In this document: positions 25,443-32,881 of the stretch, in pieces
Numbering within the stretch: the first letter of the stretch is position 1
Layout of the letters: each line of letters opens with the position of its first letter
From: SZUA-254 sp031379665
Lineage (GTDB): Bacteria; Bacteroidota; Ignavibacteria; UBA10030; SZUA-254
Assembly: GCA_031379665.1 (NCBI GenBank)
Contig: JANNFI010000110.1
Location: 13,215 to 77,214, forward strand
Direction of reading: 5' to 3'
Length of the DNA stretch: 64,000 nt
Translations under genes and position numbers: made by a program
Notes under the pieces: model-generated
What the model saw: only the letters and a program-made list of their open reading frames with translations
Database searches by the model: none
Told to the model about the DNA's origin: nothing

Positions 25443-26859
25443 GCCCCGCGAGCGCCGCCAGGAGGCTGACCGCGAGGCCCGGATAGATCGGCTCGACCCC
25501 CAGGAAGAGCGACCCGCTCCCGCCGGAAAGCAGTCCGGTGACCCACCAGCCGGTCGCGGTGAGCCAGCCGCCCGCCATCGAAAGAAATGCGAATCGCGCC
25601 GGGAGCTTCCAGCGGCGTGAGTACGCGCAGAGGATCGGGACGATCAGTCCCGGGATCGTCACGGTGCCGACGGTGTACCAGATCCCGATCACACTCGGCA
25701 TCAGCAACGCCATCGGAATCGACAACGCGAGGGCCGCGACGAGCCCCACCCGCGTCCAGAAAGCCGACCGGTCATCAACTTCACCGGGCTCACCGGGCCC
25801 ACCGGTCGAACCCTCACCCCTCCAACCCGGCGTGAGCCGCAGGACGATATCGCGGCCGAGGGTCTGCGCCGAGACGAACGCCATCGTGTTGAGCGTCGAC
25901 ATGATCGTGGCCAGGACCCCCGCGAAGAAGAGCCCCTTGGCGACCGGCGGAAGGACCGTTTCGGCGAGCAGGGGGTAGGCCATCACCGGTTCGGCCAGCC
26001 CCGGGAGGATCGCCCTCGCGTAGAGCCCGGTCGTCAGCGTCATCAGGTCGAACAGGAACCAGAAGCCCACCGAGACGAGGATGCCCCGCCTCGCCGTGCG
26101 TTCGTCCTTCGCCGCGTAACAGCGCTGATGGAAGGAGGGGTCCACGAACGTCCAGAGGGCGATGAAGAACCAGACGAGGATGTACTGGACTTCGTTCCCC
26201 CCGTGCCAGGTAAGATGAAGGGGCGGGAGGTTCGCCCGGAGGAAATCGATCCCGCCGTATTGAGCGAAGCAGAACGGGATGATGATGCCGAAGCCCGCAA
26301 ACATGAAGAAAAATTCCACCACGTCAGTCCTGACGTCGGCCCTGAAACCCCCGGTGAAGAGATACGACACGGAGAGCGCCGCAGCGGCGCCAATCCCCAC
26401 CCAGAGGCCCCAGCCGAAGAGCATCTCCAGGAGGACCCCGAGCATCAGGAGGTAGGGCGCCGGCGTCACGAGGATGAGCGTCAACGCGGACCCGAGCACG
26501 GCGGTCTTCCGGTCGTAGCTCGCCTCGAGCTTGTCGGGTATGGTCAGGAGGTTGGAGGCTCGTATCCTGGGGGCGAGGAACCAGGCGAAGAGGGCGGCGA
26601 AAACGTAGTACGGGAGGCCTTGCGTGACCCAGTTCGAGACGCCGTACAGGTAGGAGAATTCACCGACGCCCAGGATCCCGCCGTACCAGGTGGCGACGAG
26701 CGTCATCACGAACAGCGGGAGGGTGAGCGGCCTGCCGGCGAGGAGGAACCCAAGCGCGCCTTCGCGATCGCGTCTTCTCACGGAGAACCCGGCCACGAGG
26801 ACCGCCGCGCAGAAGATGCCGATGACCGCGAGGTCGGCGGCCGAAAGGTGGATCATCAT
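25396..26859 (-). CDS. SSF-family sodium symporter of the thiamine operon (candidate thiamine/precursor transporter)
   Basis: The protein has 487 aa and about 13 hydrophobic segments. The N-terminus LAVIGIFCAAVLVAGFSVRRRDREGALGF is typical of sodium:solute symporters, as are LTTGLYARAILP and the FFAGVLATIMSTLNTMAFVSAQ segment of helix 8. The third gene of an operon headed by a TPP riboswitch, it most likely imports thiamine or a precursor; SSF proteins named ThiV have been predicted as such in other THI-element regulons (established knowledge). A Gly/Pro/Glu-rich loop is encoded by 9-bp repeats at 25779-25805. Its ATG overlaps the stop of thiN. Confidence 0.85.
   Translation of the reverse strand: MMIHLSAADLAVIGIFCAAVLVAGFSVRRRDREGALGFLLAGRPLTLPLFVMTLVATWYGGILGVGEFSYLYGVSNWVTQGLPYYVFAALFAWFLAPRIRASNLLTIPDKLEASYDRKTAVLGSALTLILVTPAPYLLMLGVLLEMLFGWGLWVGIGAAAALSVSYLFTGGFRADVRTDVVEFFFMFAGFGIIIPFCFAQYGGIDFLRANLPPLHLTWHGGNEVQYILVWFFIALWTFVDPSFHQRCYAAKDERTARRGILVSVGFWFLFDLMTLTTGLYARAILPGLAEPVMAYPLLAETVLPPVAKGLFFAGVLATIMSTLNTMAFVSAQTLGRDIVLRLTPGWRGEGSTGGPGEPGEVDDRSAFWTRVGLVAALALSIPMALLMPSVIGIWYTVGTVTIPGLIVPILCAYSRRWKLPARFAFLSMAGGWLTATGWWVTGLLSGGSGSLFLGVEPIYPGLAVSLLAALAGLTRTKRSRNPSGAVA
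25779..25805. repeat. 9-bp minisatellite, three units, inside the SSF symporter gene
   Basis: Plus-strand units CTTCACCGG, GCTCACCGG and GCCCACCGG. On the coding strand they give the insertion TGGPGEPGE in a loop between two membrane helices. Confidence 0.75.
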
Positions 26860-27605
26860 TTTTTCGCGCCTCGACCGGGGCCGTGTTCGCCGCGGGAGGT
26901 TCGCGCCCGGGAGTCGGGTCGGGTGAGAGGGGAGTGCTCACGGCGAAGCCGATAGATGAGCAGCCAGCCCGATGCGTGCCGGATCGAGAGCCGTGTCCCC
27001 AGCGCCCTGTTGCTGATTCCGTCCCTCACGCCGACCTCGAGCGATTCACCCTTCAACGGATAGAGTGCCCCCTTCAGGACGATTCCGCCGCACCGGGTGA
27101 GCGGGATGAGCGAAAACGTTTCTCCGGGCCGGACCTGGAGCGACGCGCTTCGCGCGAGGAGCCGGAGTTCCCCGCTCCGGTCGAGGATGCGAAGGTCAAC
27201 CTTCCGGCCGAATTTCCTGAAACACCCCAGGGCGCCGGTCGAATGGTCAAGGCGGTCGCCGATGGCGCCGATGACGACGATCGGAGAACATTCCGCCTTA
27301 ATGCAGAACCGGATCGCTTTCTCCAGATCGGTGCTCTCCTGGTCCGGGTCCCTGAGGATCGGTACACCGGGAAAGGTCCCTCGCGCGCCGGCCGGGACTG
27401 AGTCGAGGTCCCCCAGGATGACATCGGGTCTGAGGCCGAGGGATTTCGCGTGCCGGGCTCCGCCGTCCGCGCAGACGATGAGGCTCGCGGCCGGCCGGCC
27501 GGCCCGGTTCGATCGGATCGATCCGGTGATGGGGCCGAGGACCGGGCGCGACGGGATGTCGCCGTTGGCGATGACGAGCGCCAGTCGTACGCGGGGCTCC
27601 CTCAA
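26856..27605 (-). CDS. thiN: Thiamine pyrophosphokinase
   Basis: The protein has 249 aa if started at the TTG that overlaps the receptor stop (TTGA) with GGCGGAG upstream. Diagnostic motifs are IVCADGGARHA, VILGDLDSVP, DQESTDLEKAI and IGAIGDRLDHS, all of the TPK catalytic domain, followed by the C-terminal thiamine-binding beta domain. It converts imported thiamine directly to TPP, fitting a salvage operon. The C-terminus carries a Ser/Arg/Gly-rich tail of about 25 residues not usual in the family. An in-frame extension upstream runs into the receptor gene and is rejected. Confidence 0.9.
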   Translation of the reverse strand: MREPRVRLALVIANGDIPSRPVLGPITGSIRSNRAGRPAASLIVCADGGARHAKSLGLRPDVILGDLDSVPAGARGTFPGVPILRDPDQESTDLEKAIRFCIKAECSPIVVIGAIGDRLDHSTGALGCFRKFGRKVDLRILDRSGELRLLARSASLQVRPGETFSLIPLTRCGGIVLKGALYPLKGESLEVGVRDGISNRALGTRLSIRHASGWLLIYRLRREHSPLTRPDSRARTSRGEHGPGRGAKK

Positions 27606-29857
27606 AGCTCCGCCCTGACCCCGACGATGAAATTCCGTTCGGCGGCGGGAAAGAACGCGTCGCCCTCCCCGCTCTGGAAATAGAGCCGGTTGAAGATGTT
27701 TCGTGCTTCCAGTCTGAGCGTGAACATCGAAAGGCTTCCCTCCGGCCTCAAGAGGATGCCGGCGTTGGCCACCCAAAAGGGGGAATTCCTTCGCTCCGGG
27801 TTCGCCGTATTGTCAGTATAAAAGGCGCCGACGTGCCGCGCGTCGAGGGAGAACGCCGCCGGTCCTGCCGTATACGACGCGCGCGCGCCGGCCAGGAAAT
27901 CGGGAAAGCCCGCGACCGGGTTGTCGTCGAGCACAATTCTGTTCCCAACGTCGTCGACGACGGAATACCGGATGAGCCGGTTCCGGGAGAAGGTCGCATT
28001 CCCCGAGAGGGCCAGCGCTCCCACGGCGTACGACGCCTCGAATTCGACGCCCGCGTGCCGCGACCGCTCGGCGTTCCCGGTCACCGGTTGCCCGAAAATG
28101 TCGACCTGCCCGCTCTTCACCAGTTCGTCGGTGAACTCCATCCAGAAGACGTTCCCCTTGACGGAGGCGCTCCCGGCGGTGTAGCCCGCGCCCGCCTCGA
28201 GATCGAGGAGGTGCTCCGGCCGGGCGAGCGGTGAATCGAAGTCGTAGGTGGCGGCGCCGTCGGTCGTGTCGGCGCGGAATTGCGGGGTCGCGCCGAACCA
28301 GGAGTCTTCCGCCGCGTAGAGGTTTCGCATCCGGGGCTCGCGGCTGGTGTAAGCCGCCGAGACGTAGCTCTTCCAATGATCGTCGATCTCGAGGCTCACC
28401 CCGGCGCGCGGGTTCACGAAGAACCAGGAAACGTCGAATTCGTGGCCCAGGTATTTTTCGTCATCGATCCCATACCTGTTGTACGTGAACTGCACCTCCG
28501 CCATCAGCGAGAAGCCATTCCCGAGATCCATCACGTCGTGTCCGAACAGTGAGAGGATATCACGCGAACCGTCGTAGGAGTAGAAATGGTAGTCGGGGTC
28601 GTACCCGGCGGGGAGATTCTCCGCGTATTGGATCTTTCCCCAGTGCGTGGAGCGGTGGATCCGCGCCTCGGCGCCGACCGTCAGGTCGTGGACTCCCGAG
28701 CCGATTGTCAGTCGTGGTATCCAGCCCGCCTGCCGGTTTCCGACGTAAGCCCTGACGAGCGTGTTCGTCGGATTGGCGTCTGCCGGTATTCCCCAGGAAT
28801 AGCCGATCCTGAGGAGGGAGGTGTCCGCCCACGAGGCGTCGTAGTCGAAGAAGCCGTCGCCCGTATAGTAGAAGAGGGTGTTCGACAGCGTCAGCTCCTT
28901 GTCGATCCGCCATTCGTGCAGGAGTTCGGCGTGGGGCTGGGAGAAATTCTCGATCTCCTGGACGCGTCTCGGGAGTTTGGTCGAGTAGCCGGTCCCCGAA
29001 GTGTCGGTTTCCCAGTACGAGAGATTTTCCCTCCGGAGATCGGGGTCGGCGCCGGCGAATTTTGGGATGCCGTAGTAGGCGAGTCCGTCGCCGATCGGGC
29101 CCCCGAAGAGGTGGACCTGCGCCGTCATCGTCTCATCGGTCCTTACGGCGCCCAGGAAGTATGATTTCATCTCCACCCAGGAGTTGTCCCGGTATCCGCC
29201 GCTGCGCATCGTCGAGAGCCGCCCGTAGAAGAGGTACTTCCCCCCGACGGGGCCGGAATTCACGGCGAGCGAATACTTCCTCGTGTTGAGGACCACGCGC
29301 GAGTCAGTTCCACCGAACTCCTGGAAACCGTACATCATCTCGAGCGAGATGCCGGGGTTATCACGGAACGGGTTCGCTACCAGGTTCACCGATCCGCCGA
29401 TGGCGGCCGGGCCGTAGAACGCGCTCCCGGCGCCCCGCTGGACGTGGATGCCGGAGAGGTTCGCGGCGAGGTCGGGGAAATCGATCCAGTAGACGTTGTG
29501 GTCCTCTGGATCGTTCTGCGGCACGCCGTTGATGGTCACCGAGATCCGGCGCTGGTCGAACCCCCGAAGGGTCAGGTAGTTGTACCCGATCCCGTTGCCG
29601 TTTTCGGAGTAGGTCGTCGCAGAGGGCAGGTCCGAAATCAGCACGGGGATGTCCTGCACGGAATACCGATCCAGGATATCGGTCCCGTCGAGCTCTGACC
29701 AGGTGACGGGAGAATTTCGTCCGGCGGCGGTGATCGGGCTGATGGTGACGCCCTTCAGATAGTAGAGGGTATCCCGCCCTTCCGCCGGCTCGGACTGGGA
29801 GAACCCATCCGCGGCGCAGGCGGCGAGTGTGAGGAGGAAGAGTAATCGAACCGTCAT
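27602..29857 (-). CDS. TonB-dependent outer-membrane receptor, predicted thiamine uptake
   Basis: The protein has 751 aa. A signal peptide (to about residue 21) precedes a plug domain with YNYLTLRGFDQRRISVTINGVPQNDPEDHNVYW and GIHVQRGAGSAFYGPAAIGGSVNL fragments, then a 22-strand barrel ending in aromatic-rich RNFIVGVRAEL. It should bind a ligand at the outer membrane and import it with TonB energy. The TPP riboswitch just upstream and the thiamine kinase just downstream make thiamine or a derivative the likely ligand; THI-regulated receptors (Omr) are known in Bacteroidetes. The ATG at 29857 begins the signal peptide. Confidence 0.9.
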   Translation of the reverse strand: MTVRLLFLLTLAACAADGFSQSEPAEGRDTLYYLKGVTISPITAAGRNSPVTWSELDGTDILDRYSVQDIPVLISDLPSATTYSENGNGIGYNYLTLRGFDQRRISVTINGVPQNDPEDHNVYWIDFPDLAANLSGIHVQRGAGSAFYGPAAIGGSVNLVANPFRDNPGISLEMMYGFQEFGGTDSRVVLNTRKYSLAVNSGPVGGKYLFYGRLSTMRSGGYRDNSWVEMKSYFLGAVRTDETMTAQVHLFGGPIGDGLAYYGIPKFAGADPDLRRENLSYWETDTSGTGYSTKLPRRVQEIENFSQPHAELLHEWRIDKELTLSNTLFYYTGDGFFDYDASWADTSLLRIGYSWGIPADANPTNTLVRAYVGNRQAGWIPRLTIGSGVHDLTVGAEARIHRSTHWGKIQYAENLPAGYDPDYHFYSYDGSRDILSLFGHDVMDLGNGFSLMAEVQFTYNRYGIDDEKYLGHEFDVSWFFVNPRAGVSLEIDDHWKSYVSAAYTSREPRMRNLYAAEDSWFGATPQFRADTTDGAATYDFDSPLARPEHLLDLEAGAGYTAGSASVKGNVFWMEFTDELVKSGQVDIFGQPVTGNAERSRHAGVEFEASYAVGALALSGNATFSRNRLIRYSVVDDVGNRIVLDDNPVAGFPDFLAGARASYTAGPAAFSLDARHVGAFYTDNTANPERRNSPFWVANAGILLRPEGSLSMFTLRLEARNIFNRLYFQSGEGDAFFPAAERNFIVGVRAEL

Positions 29858-29891
29858 TGAGGCCTTCGGGGCTATCCGAGGTGATGGCAAT

Positions 29892-29928
29892 AAAAAACCG
29901 TTTCCCCGGGGCGCGCCGGAAAAACGGT
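29892..29928 (-). terminator. Attenuator terminator of the TPP riboswitch
   Basis: On the minus strand ACCGTTTTTCC and GGGGAAACGGT pair around a GC-rich loop, followed by six T residues (29892-29897). Its 5' arm is complementary to the AGGAAAACGG of the aptamer's closing region, so an antiterminator can form when TPP is absent. Confidence 0.85.
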
Positions 29929-29943
29929 GAGAGATGGCTCGTT

Positions 29944-30029
29944 CCGTTTTCCTACGCTGGCATGATCCAGATCAGGTTCTGAAGGGTATGCTCTCAGTCC
30001 CTCCTGTCTCGGCGGGACACCCCTAACGG
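29944..30029 (-). ncRNA. TPP riboswitch (THI element)
   Basis: Reading the minus strand, conserved parts appear in order: GGGGTGTCC at the 5' side, CTGAGAGCATACCCTT, GAACCTGATCTGGATC and ATGCCAGCGTAGG at the 3' side. CCGTT and AACGG at the ends pair as helix P1. TPP binding should close the aptamer and let the downstream terminator form, switching the operon off. It controls the receptor, thiN and the SSF symporter. Confidence 0.96.
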
Positions 30030-30040
30030 TAGTCGGCAGA

Positions 30041-30069
30041 AATATACTTCGGCCGGCGGTCAAAGGCAA
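30041..30069 (-). promoter_or_regulatory. Promoter of the thiamine operon
   Basis: On the minus strand TTGCCT (30064-30069), a 17-nt spacer and TATATT (30041-30046). Transcription should begin about 10 nt before the riboswitch. Confidence 0.7.
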
Positions 30070-30151
30070 GCGGGCTCGCCGGGAATCACGGTGCGGGGCG
30101 TCGCCGGCGGGGAATCACCAGCGGGGCGTCAGGCCCGCGGCGGCCGGAGAC

Positions 30152-30180
30152 TTGAATTGCGCCGACGGATTTTCTACATT
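30152..30180 (+). promoter_or_regulatory. mscL promoter
   Basis: TTGAAT (30152-30157), 17-nt spacer, TACATT (30175-30180), about 50 bp before the mscL ATG. Confidence 0.65.
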
Positions 30181-30229
30181 GTTCCCTCGTATAGCGCTTC
30201 CACCATCACCCACGAAAGAGGAGAACGGT

Positions 30230-30655
30230 ATGTCAATGGTCCAGGAGTTCAAGAAATTCGTGATGCGGGGAAACGTCCTCGACATGGCGGTCGGCATCAT
30301 CATTGGCGCCTCATTCGGGGGCATCGTCTCCTCGCTCGTCGCCGACATCATCATGCCGCCGATCGGCATCCTGCTCGGCGGGATCGACTTCAGCTCGTTC
30401 GCCTTTACGTTGAAGGGGGCCACGCCGGAGGGCCCCGCCGTCCTCATCAAGTACGGCATTTTCCTCAACACCGTCATCAATTTCGTCATCGTCGCCTTTG
30501 CGATTTTCCTGCTCATCAGGGGGGTCAACAAGGTTCAGAAAACGGAGGAGGCCGCTCCGGCCGCCCCGACCACCAGGGATTGTCCGGAATGTCTGATGGC
30601 CGTCCCGATCGGCGCGAAGCGTTGCGGACACTGCACGGCCGCAATCACAAGGTAA
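30230..30655 (+). CDS. mscL: Large-conductance mechanosensitive channel with C-terminal zinc ribbon
   Basis: The protein has 141 aa. MscL features are [21 protein letters not shown] in the first helix, then [13 protein letters not shown] and the second helix [23 protein letters not shown]. It releases osmolytes on hypo-osmotic shock. In place of the usual short cytoplasmic helix bundle it ends in a four-cysteine module, CPEC-x10-CGHC (Cys118, 121, 132, 135), which should bind one zinc. The start is set by AAAGAGGAGA before the ATG at 30230. Monocistronic or co-transcribed with the DUF3078 gene 70 bp downstream. Confidence 0.93.
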   Translation: MSMVQEFKKFVMRGNVLDMAVGIIIGASFGGIVSSLVADIIMPPIGILLGGIDFSSFAFTLKGATPEGPAVLIKYGIFLNTVINFVIVAFAIFLLIRGVNKVQKTEEAAPAAPTTRDCPECLMAVPIGAKRCGHCTAAITR

Positions 30656-30724
30656 ATCACGACGCCCTGCGGCGACCGCCCGGGGATCACATCCAACGCT
30701 GACCAACACCACGGGGACGTATCC

Positions 30725-31591
30725 ATGCAAAACGCCGTTCGTTTCATCACCATCCTCCTTCTCTCCACATCCGTCGCGTCGTATGCTCAGGATACGACGG
30801 CCAAACCGCCTCCGGAGTACGGCTGGAAGCACTCCCTGGTCTCGGGCCTGAGCCTCACCCAGGTCTCGTACAAGAACTGGACGAAGGGGGGCGAGAACTC
30901 GCTGGCATACACCCTCTCCCTGGATGGAAAGGCGACGATGACGGAGGATATGGTGCTCTGGGAAAATCAGTACAGGCTCGCCTACGGCCAGGCCCGCCTC
31001 GGGAACAAGGAGTTGCGCAAGACCGACGACGTGATCGACATCGCGAGCGTCTTTACCTACGTGGTTGCCGAGAAGTTGAACCCGTACGCTTCGGCGACGT
31101 TCAAGAGCCAGTTCACCACCGGCTACCAGTATGACGCCAACGACGTCGCGACCGCCGTGTCGAAATTCCTCGACCCGGCGTACTTCACGCAGGCGGTCGG
31201 CATCCGTTACCAGCCGATGCCCGAGGTTCGCACGAGGTTGGGCGTGGGCCTGAGGGAGGTCATCACCGACGAATACTCGTCATTTAATTACGCCGACGAT
31301 CCGAAGACCGGCGAGATCGAGAAAACTAGTGTGAACGGCGGCATCGAATCGGTGTCCGACATCGAGTGGGTGGTGATGGAGAACGTCCTCTTCACGTCAC
31401 AGCTCGCGGTGTTCGAGCCGTTCAGCGACATGGATCACCCGATCGTCAACAACAAGAACAAGCTGACGGGAAAGATCAACTCGTACCTCTCGGCGATGTT
31501 TGAATTCGAGCTGATCTACGACGACGTGGTGAGCCATCAGGTGCAGTTGAGGGAGGGCATTTCCCTCGGATTGAGCTATAACTTGTTCTAA
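30725..31591 (+). CDS. DUF3078 outer-membrane protein
   Basis: The protein has 288 aa with a signal peptide ending ASYAQ. The mature part begins near WKHSLVSGLSLTQVSYKNWTKGGENSLAY, the DUF3078 signature, and consists of alternating amphipathic strands ending in LREGISLGLSYNLF with a terminal Phe, as in outer-membrane beta-barrels. Function unknown; the family is common in Bacteroidota. Nothing in its neighbourhood shows its job. Confidence 0.85.
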   Translation: MQNAVRFITILLLSTSVASYAQDTTAKPPPEYGWKHSLVSGLSLTQVSYKNWTKGGENSLAYTLSLDGKATMTEDMVLWENQYRLAYGQARLGNKELRKTDDVIDIASVFTYVVAEKLNPYASATFKSQFTTGYQYDANDVATAVSKFLDPAYFTQAVGIRYQPMPEVRTRLGVGLREVITDEYSSFNYADDPKTGEIEKTSVNGGIESVSDIEWVVMENVLFTSQLAVFEPFSDMDHPIVNNKNKLTGKINSYLSAMFEFELIYDDVVSHQVQLREGISLGLSYNLF

Positions 31592-31617
31592 GGCCGGCCT
31601 GCGCTACGGGCCGATTT

Positions 31618-31649
31618 GGCCGGCTGGGCCGGCTGGGCCGGCTGGGCCG
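31618..31649. repeat. 9-bp minisatellite, 3.6 perfect units, intergenic
   Basis: GGCCGGCTG repeated three times, then GGCCG. It lies between the DUF3078 stop and the rpsT promoter and is the only array of this kind clearly outside a gene. Confidence 0.9.
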
Positions 31650-31656
31650 AACCACA

Positions 31657-31685
31657 TTGCGCGGCGTGGATATTCTTTGTATATT
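31657..31685 (+). promoter_or_regulatory. rpsT promoter
   Basis: TTGCGC (31657-31662), 17-nt spacer, TATATT (31680-31685). The leader to rpsT is about 45 nt and includes AAGGAACAA. Confidence 0.65.
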
Positions 31686-31736
31686 GACCCGTCAAAAATC
31701 GTCGAATTTCAAGGAACAACCTTCAACTAAAATTCA

Positions 31737-31991
31737 ATGGCCAGACATTTATCGGCGGAGCGACAGGCGAGAAAAGCCGTCAAACATCGCAGCCGGAACA
31801 AATCGTATAAGTCCAAGATGAACACCGCGGTCAAAAAGGTTCGGGTCGCGAAGGGTAAGGACGAGGCCGTAACCGCCCTGACCAAGATCAACAAGCTGCT
31901 CGACCAGCTTGCCGCCAAGGGGATCATCCATAAGAACAACGCCGCCAATAAGAAGTCGCGGCTCACCAGGTTTGTCAATTCGATGAAGTAA
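31737..31991 (+). CDS. rpsT: 30S ribosomal protein S20
   Basis: The protein has 84 aa, normal for S20: highly basic and helical, with SAERQARKAVKHRSRNKSYKS at the start and KNNAANKKSRLTRFVN at the end. S20 binds the 5' domain of 16S rRNA. Single gene with its own promoter and a strong terminator. Confidence 0.97.
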   Translation: MARHLSAERQARKAVKHRSRNKSYKSKMNTAVKKVRVAKGKDEAVTALTKINKLLDQLAAKGIIHKNNAANKKSRLTRFVNSMK

Positions 31992-32017
31992 CTGTCTCCC
32001 GCATCGGTACCAAAACA

Positions 32018-32049
32018 CGAAGCCCCGGCCTTTCGGTCGGGGCTTCGTC
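32018..32049. terminator. Terminator hairpin after rpsT
   Basis: ACGAAGCCC and GGGCTTCGT pair, with an inner GGCC/GGTC stem and TTTC loop. It lies between the rpsT stop and the convergent TPR gene and reaches into that gene's stop codon, so it may serve both directions. Only short T stretches follow. Confidence 0.65.
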
Positions 32050-32881
32050 ATTCCAGGCCGGTCCGGCGTCCGCCGGCCTCGCTCCGCAGCCGGTCCTCCA
32101 GCTCCCTCAGTCTTCCCTCGAGCATCTCCCTTCGTTCGGGCATCTTGTCCAGTAGCAGGCGGTACGTCTCGACCGCCTCGCCGATCGCCCCCTGGCTTGC
32201 ATAGATTTCCGCCAGCGTGCGGCTCACGATCCTGTTGGCCTGGATGAAGCCACCCGGTTTCCAGGAGAGAGGGACCGGCTGAAGCAGCGGGACGGGCCGG
32301 TTGTGGATCGAGGGGACCATCATCGGCGCGGCGACTTCGGCGCCGCTCAGGATCTGGTCGACGCGGTAATCGGTTGCGGGGGTGTCGACGGGGTTCGGTT
32401 CCGCTTCAATGCCTGTCTCAGGCACCAGGGCCGGCGATGCATCCTGTGGATCCGACGGCGCCTCGACGACGACGACGGCGACCTCAGCAGTCTCAGGTGC
32501 CTCAGTCACGACCGCGACGGGGGTCGGCAGGTCGGTGAACTGAGCGGCATCGTCCGGGACCTCGTCATGTCCCTGTCCTGCGAGCTCCCGCCAGTCTTCC
32601 TGCAGCTGCCAGAGCGCGATGTTTCCGGGATAGCACGTGAGCACTTCGCCGAGCGCTGCGAGGGCCCCGTCGTACCGGCCGCGGGCCGCGAGGCATCGCG
32701 CATAGATCAATCGTCCCGTGGGATACGAAGGGTAGAGTTCAAGGCCCTTCTCGCAGAGGCGTTCGGCCCTTGAAAGTTCGCCGTTCCAAATGAGGGCTTC
32801 GGCGAGTCGCGCGAAGAGGGGGGATGCGGGGTTGACCGAGAGGTGAAGATCGAGCTCCCGTGTCTGCGTCCCGGGTGTCAT
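32048..32881 (-). CDS. TPR-domain protein of unknown function
   Basis: The protein has 277 aa. Two TPR-like units lie at residues 18-85 (NPASPLFARLAEALIWNGELSRAERLCEKGLEL), a Pro/Glu/Val-rich linker at about 100-185, and one more TPR near 225 (LAEIYASQGAIGEAVETYRLLL). No signal peptide is seen. Part of the linker is encoded by 9-bp repeats at 32480-32506. Its ATG overlaps the glycosyltransferase stop (ATGA), so it is the last gene of the miaB operon and may work with that enzyme. Confidence 0.7.
   Translation of the reverse strand: MTPGTQTRELDLHLSVNPASPLFARLAEALIWNGELSRAERLCEKGLELYPSYPTGRLIYARCLAARGRYDGALAALGEVLTCYPGNIALWQLQEDWRELAGQGHDEVPDDAAQFTDLPTPVAVVTEAPETAEVAVVVVEAPSDPQDASPALVPETGIEAEPNPVDTPATDYRVDQILSGAEVAAPMMVPSIHNRPVPLLQPVPLSWKPGGFIQANRIVSRTLAEIYASQGAIGEAVETYRLLLDKMPERREMLEGRLRELEDRLRSEAGGRRTGLE
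32480..32506. repeat. 9-bp minisatellite, three units, inside the TPR gene
   Basis: Coding-strand units ACTGAGGCA, CCTGAGACT and GCTGAGGTC are aligned with codons and give TEAPETAEV in the linker. Confidence 0.6.

Noticed and set aside
30041..30063. TTGACC at 30058-30063 (minus strand) as -35 box of the thiamine operon
   Set aside because: Its spacing to TATATT is 11 nt; TTGCCT at 17 nt is the better choice.
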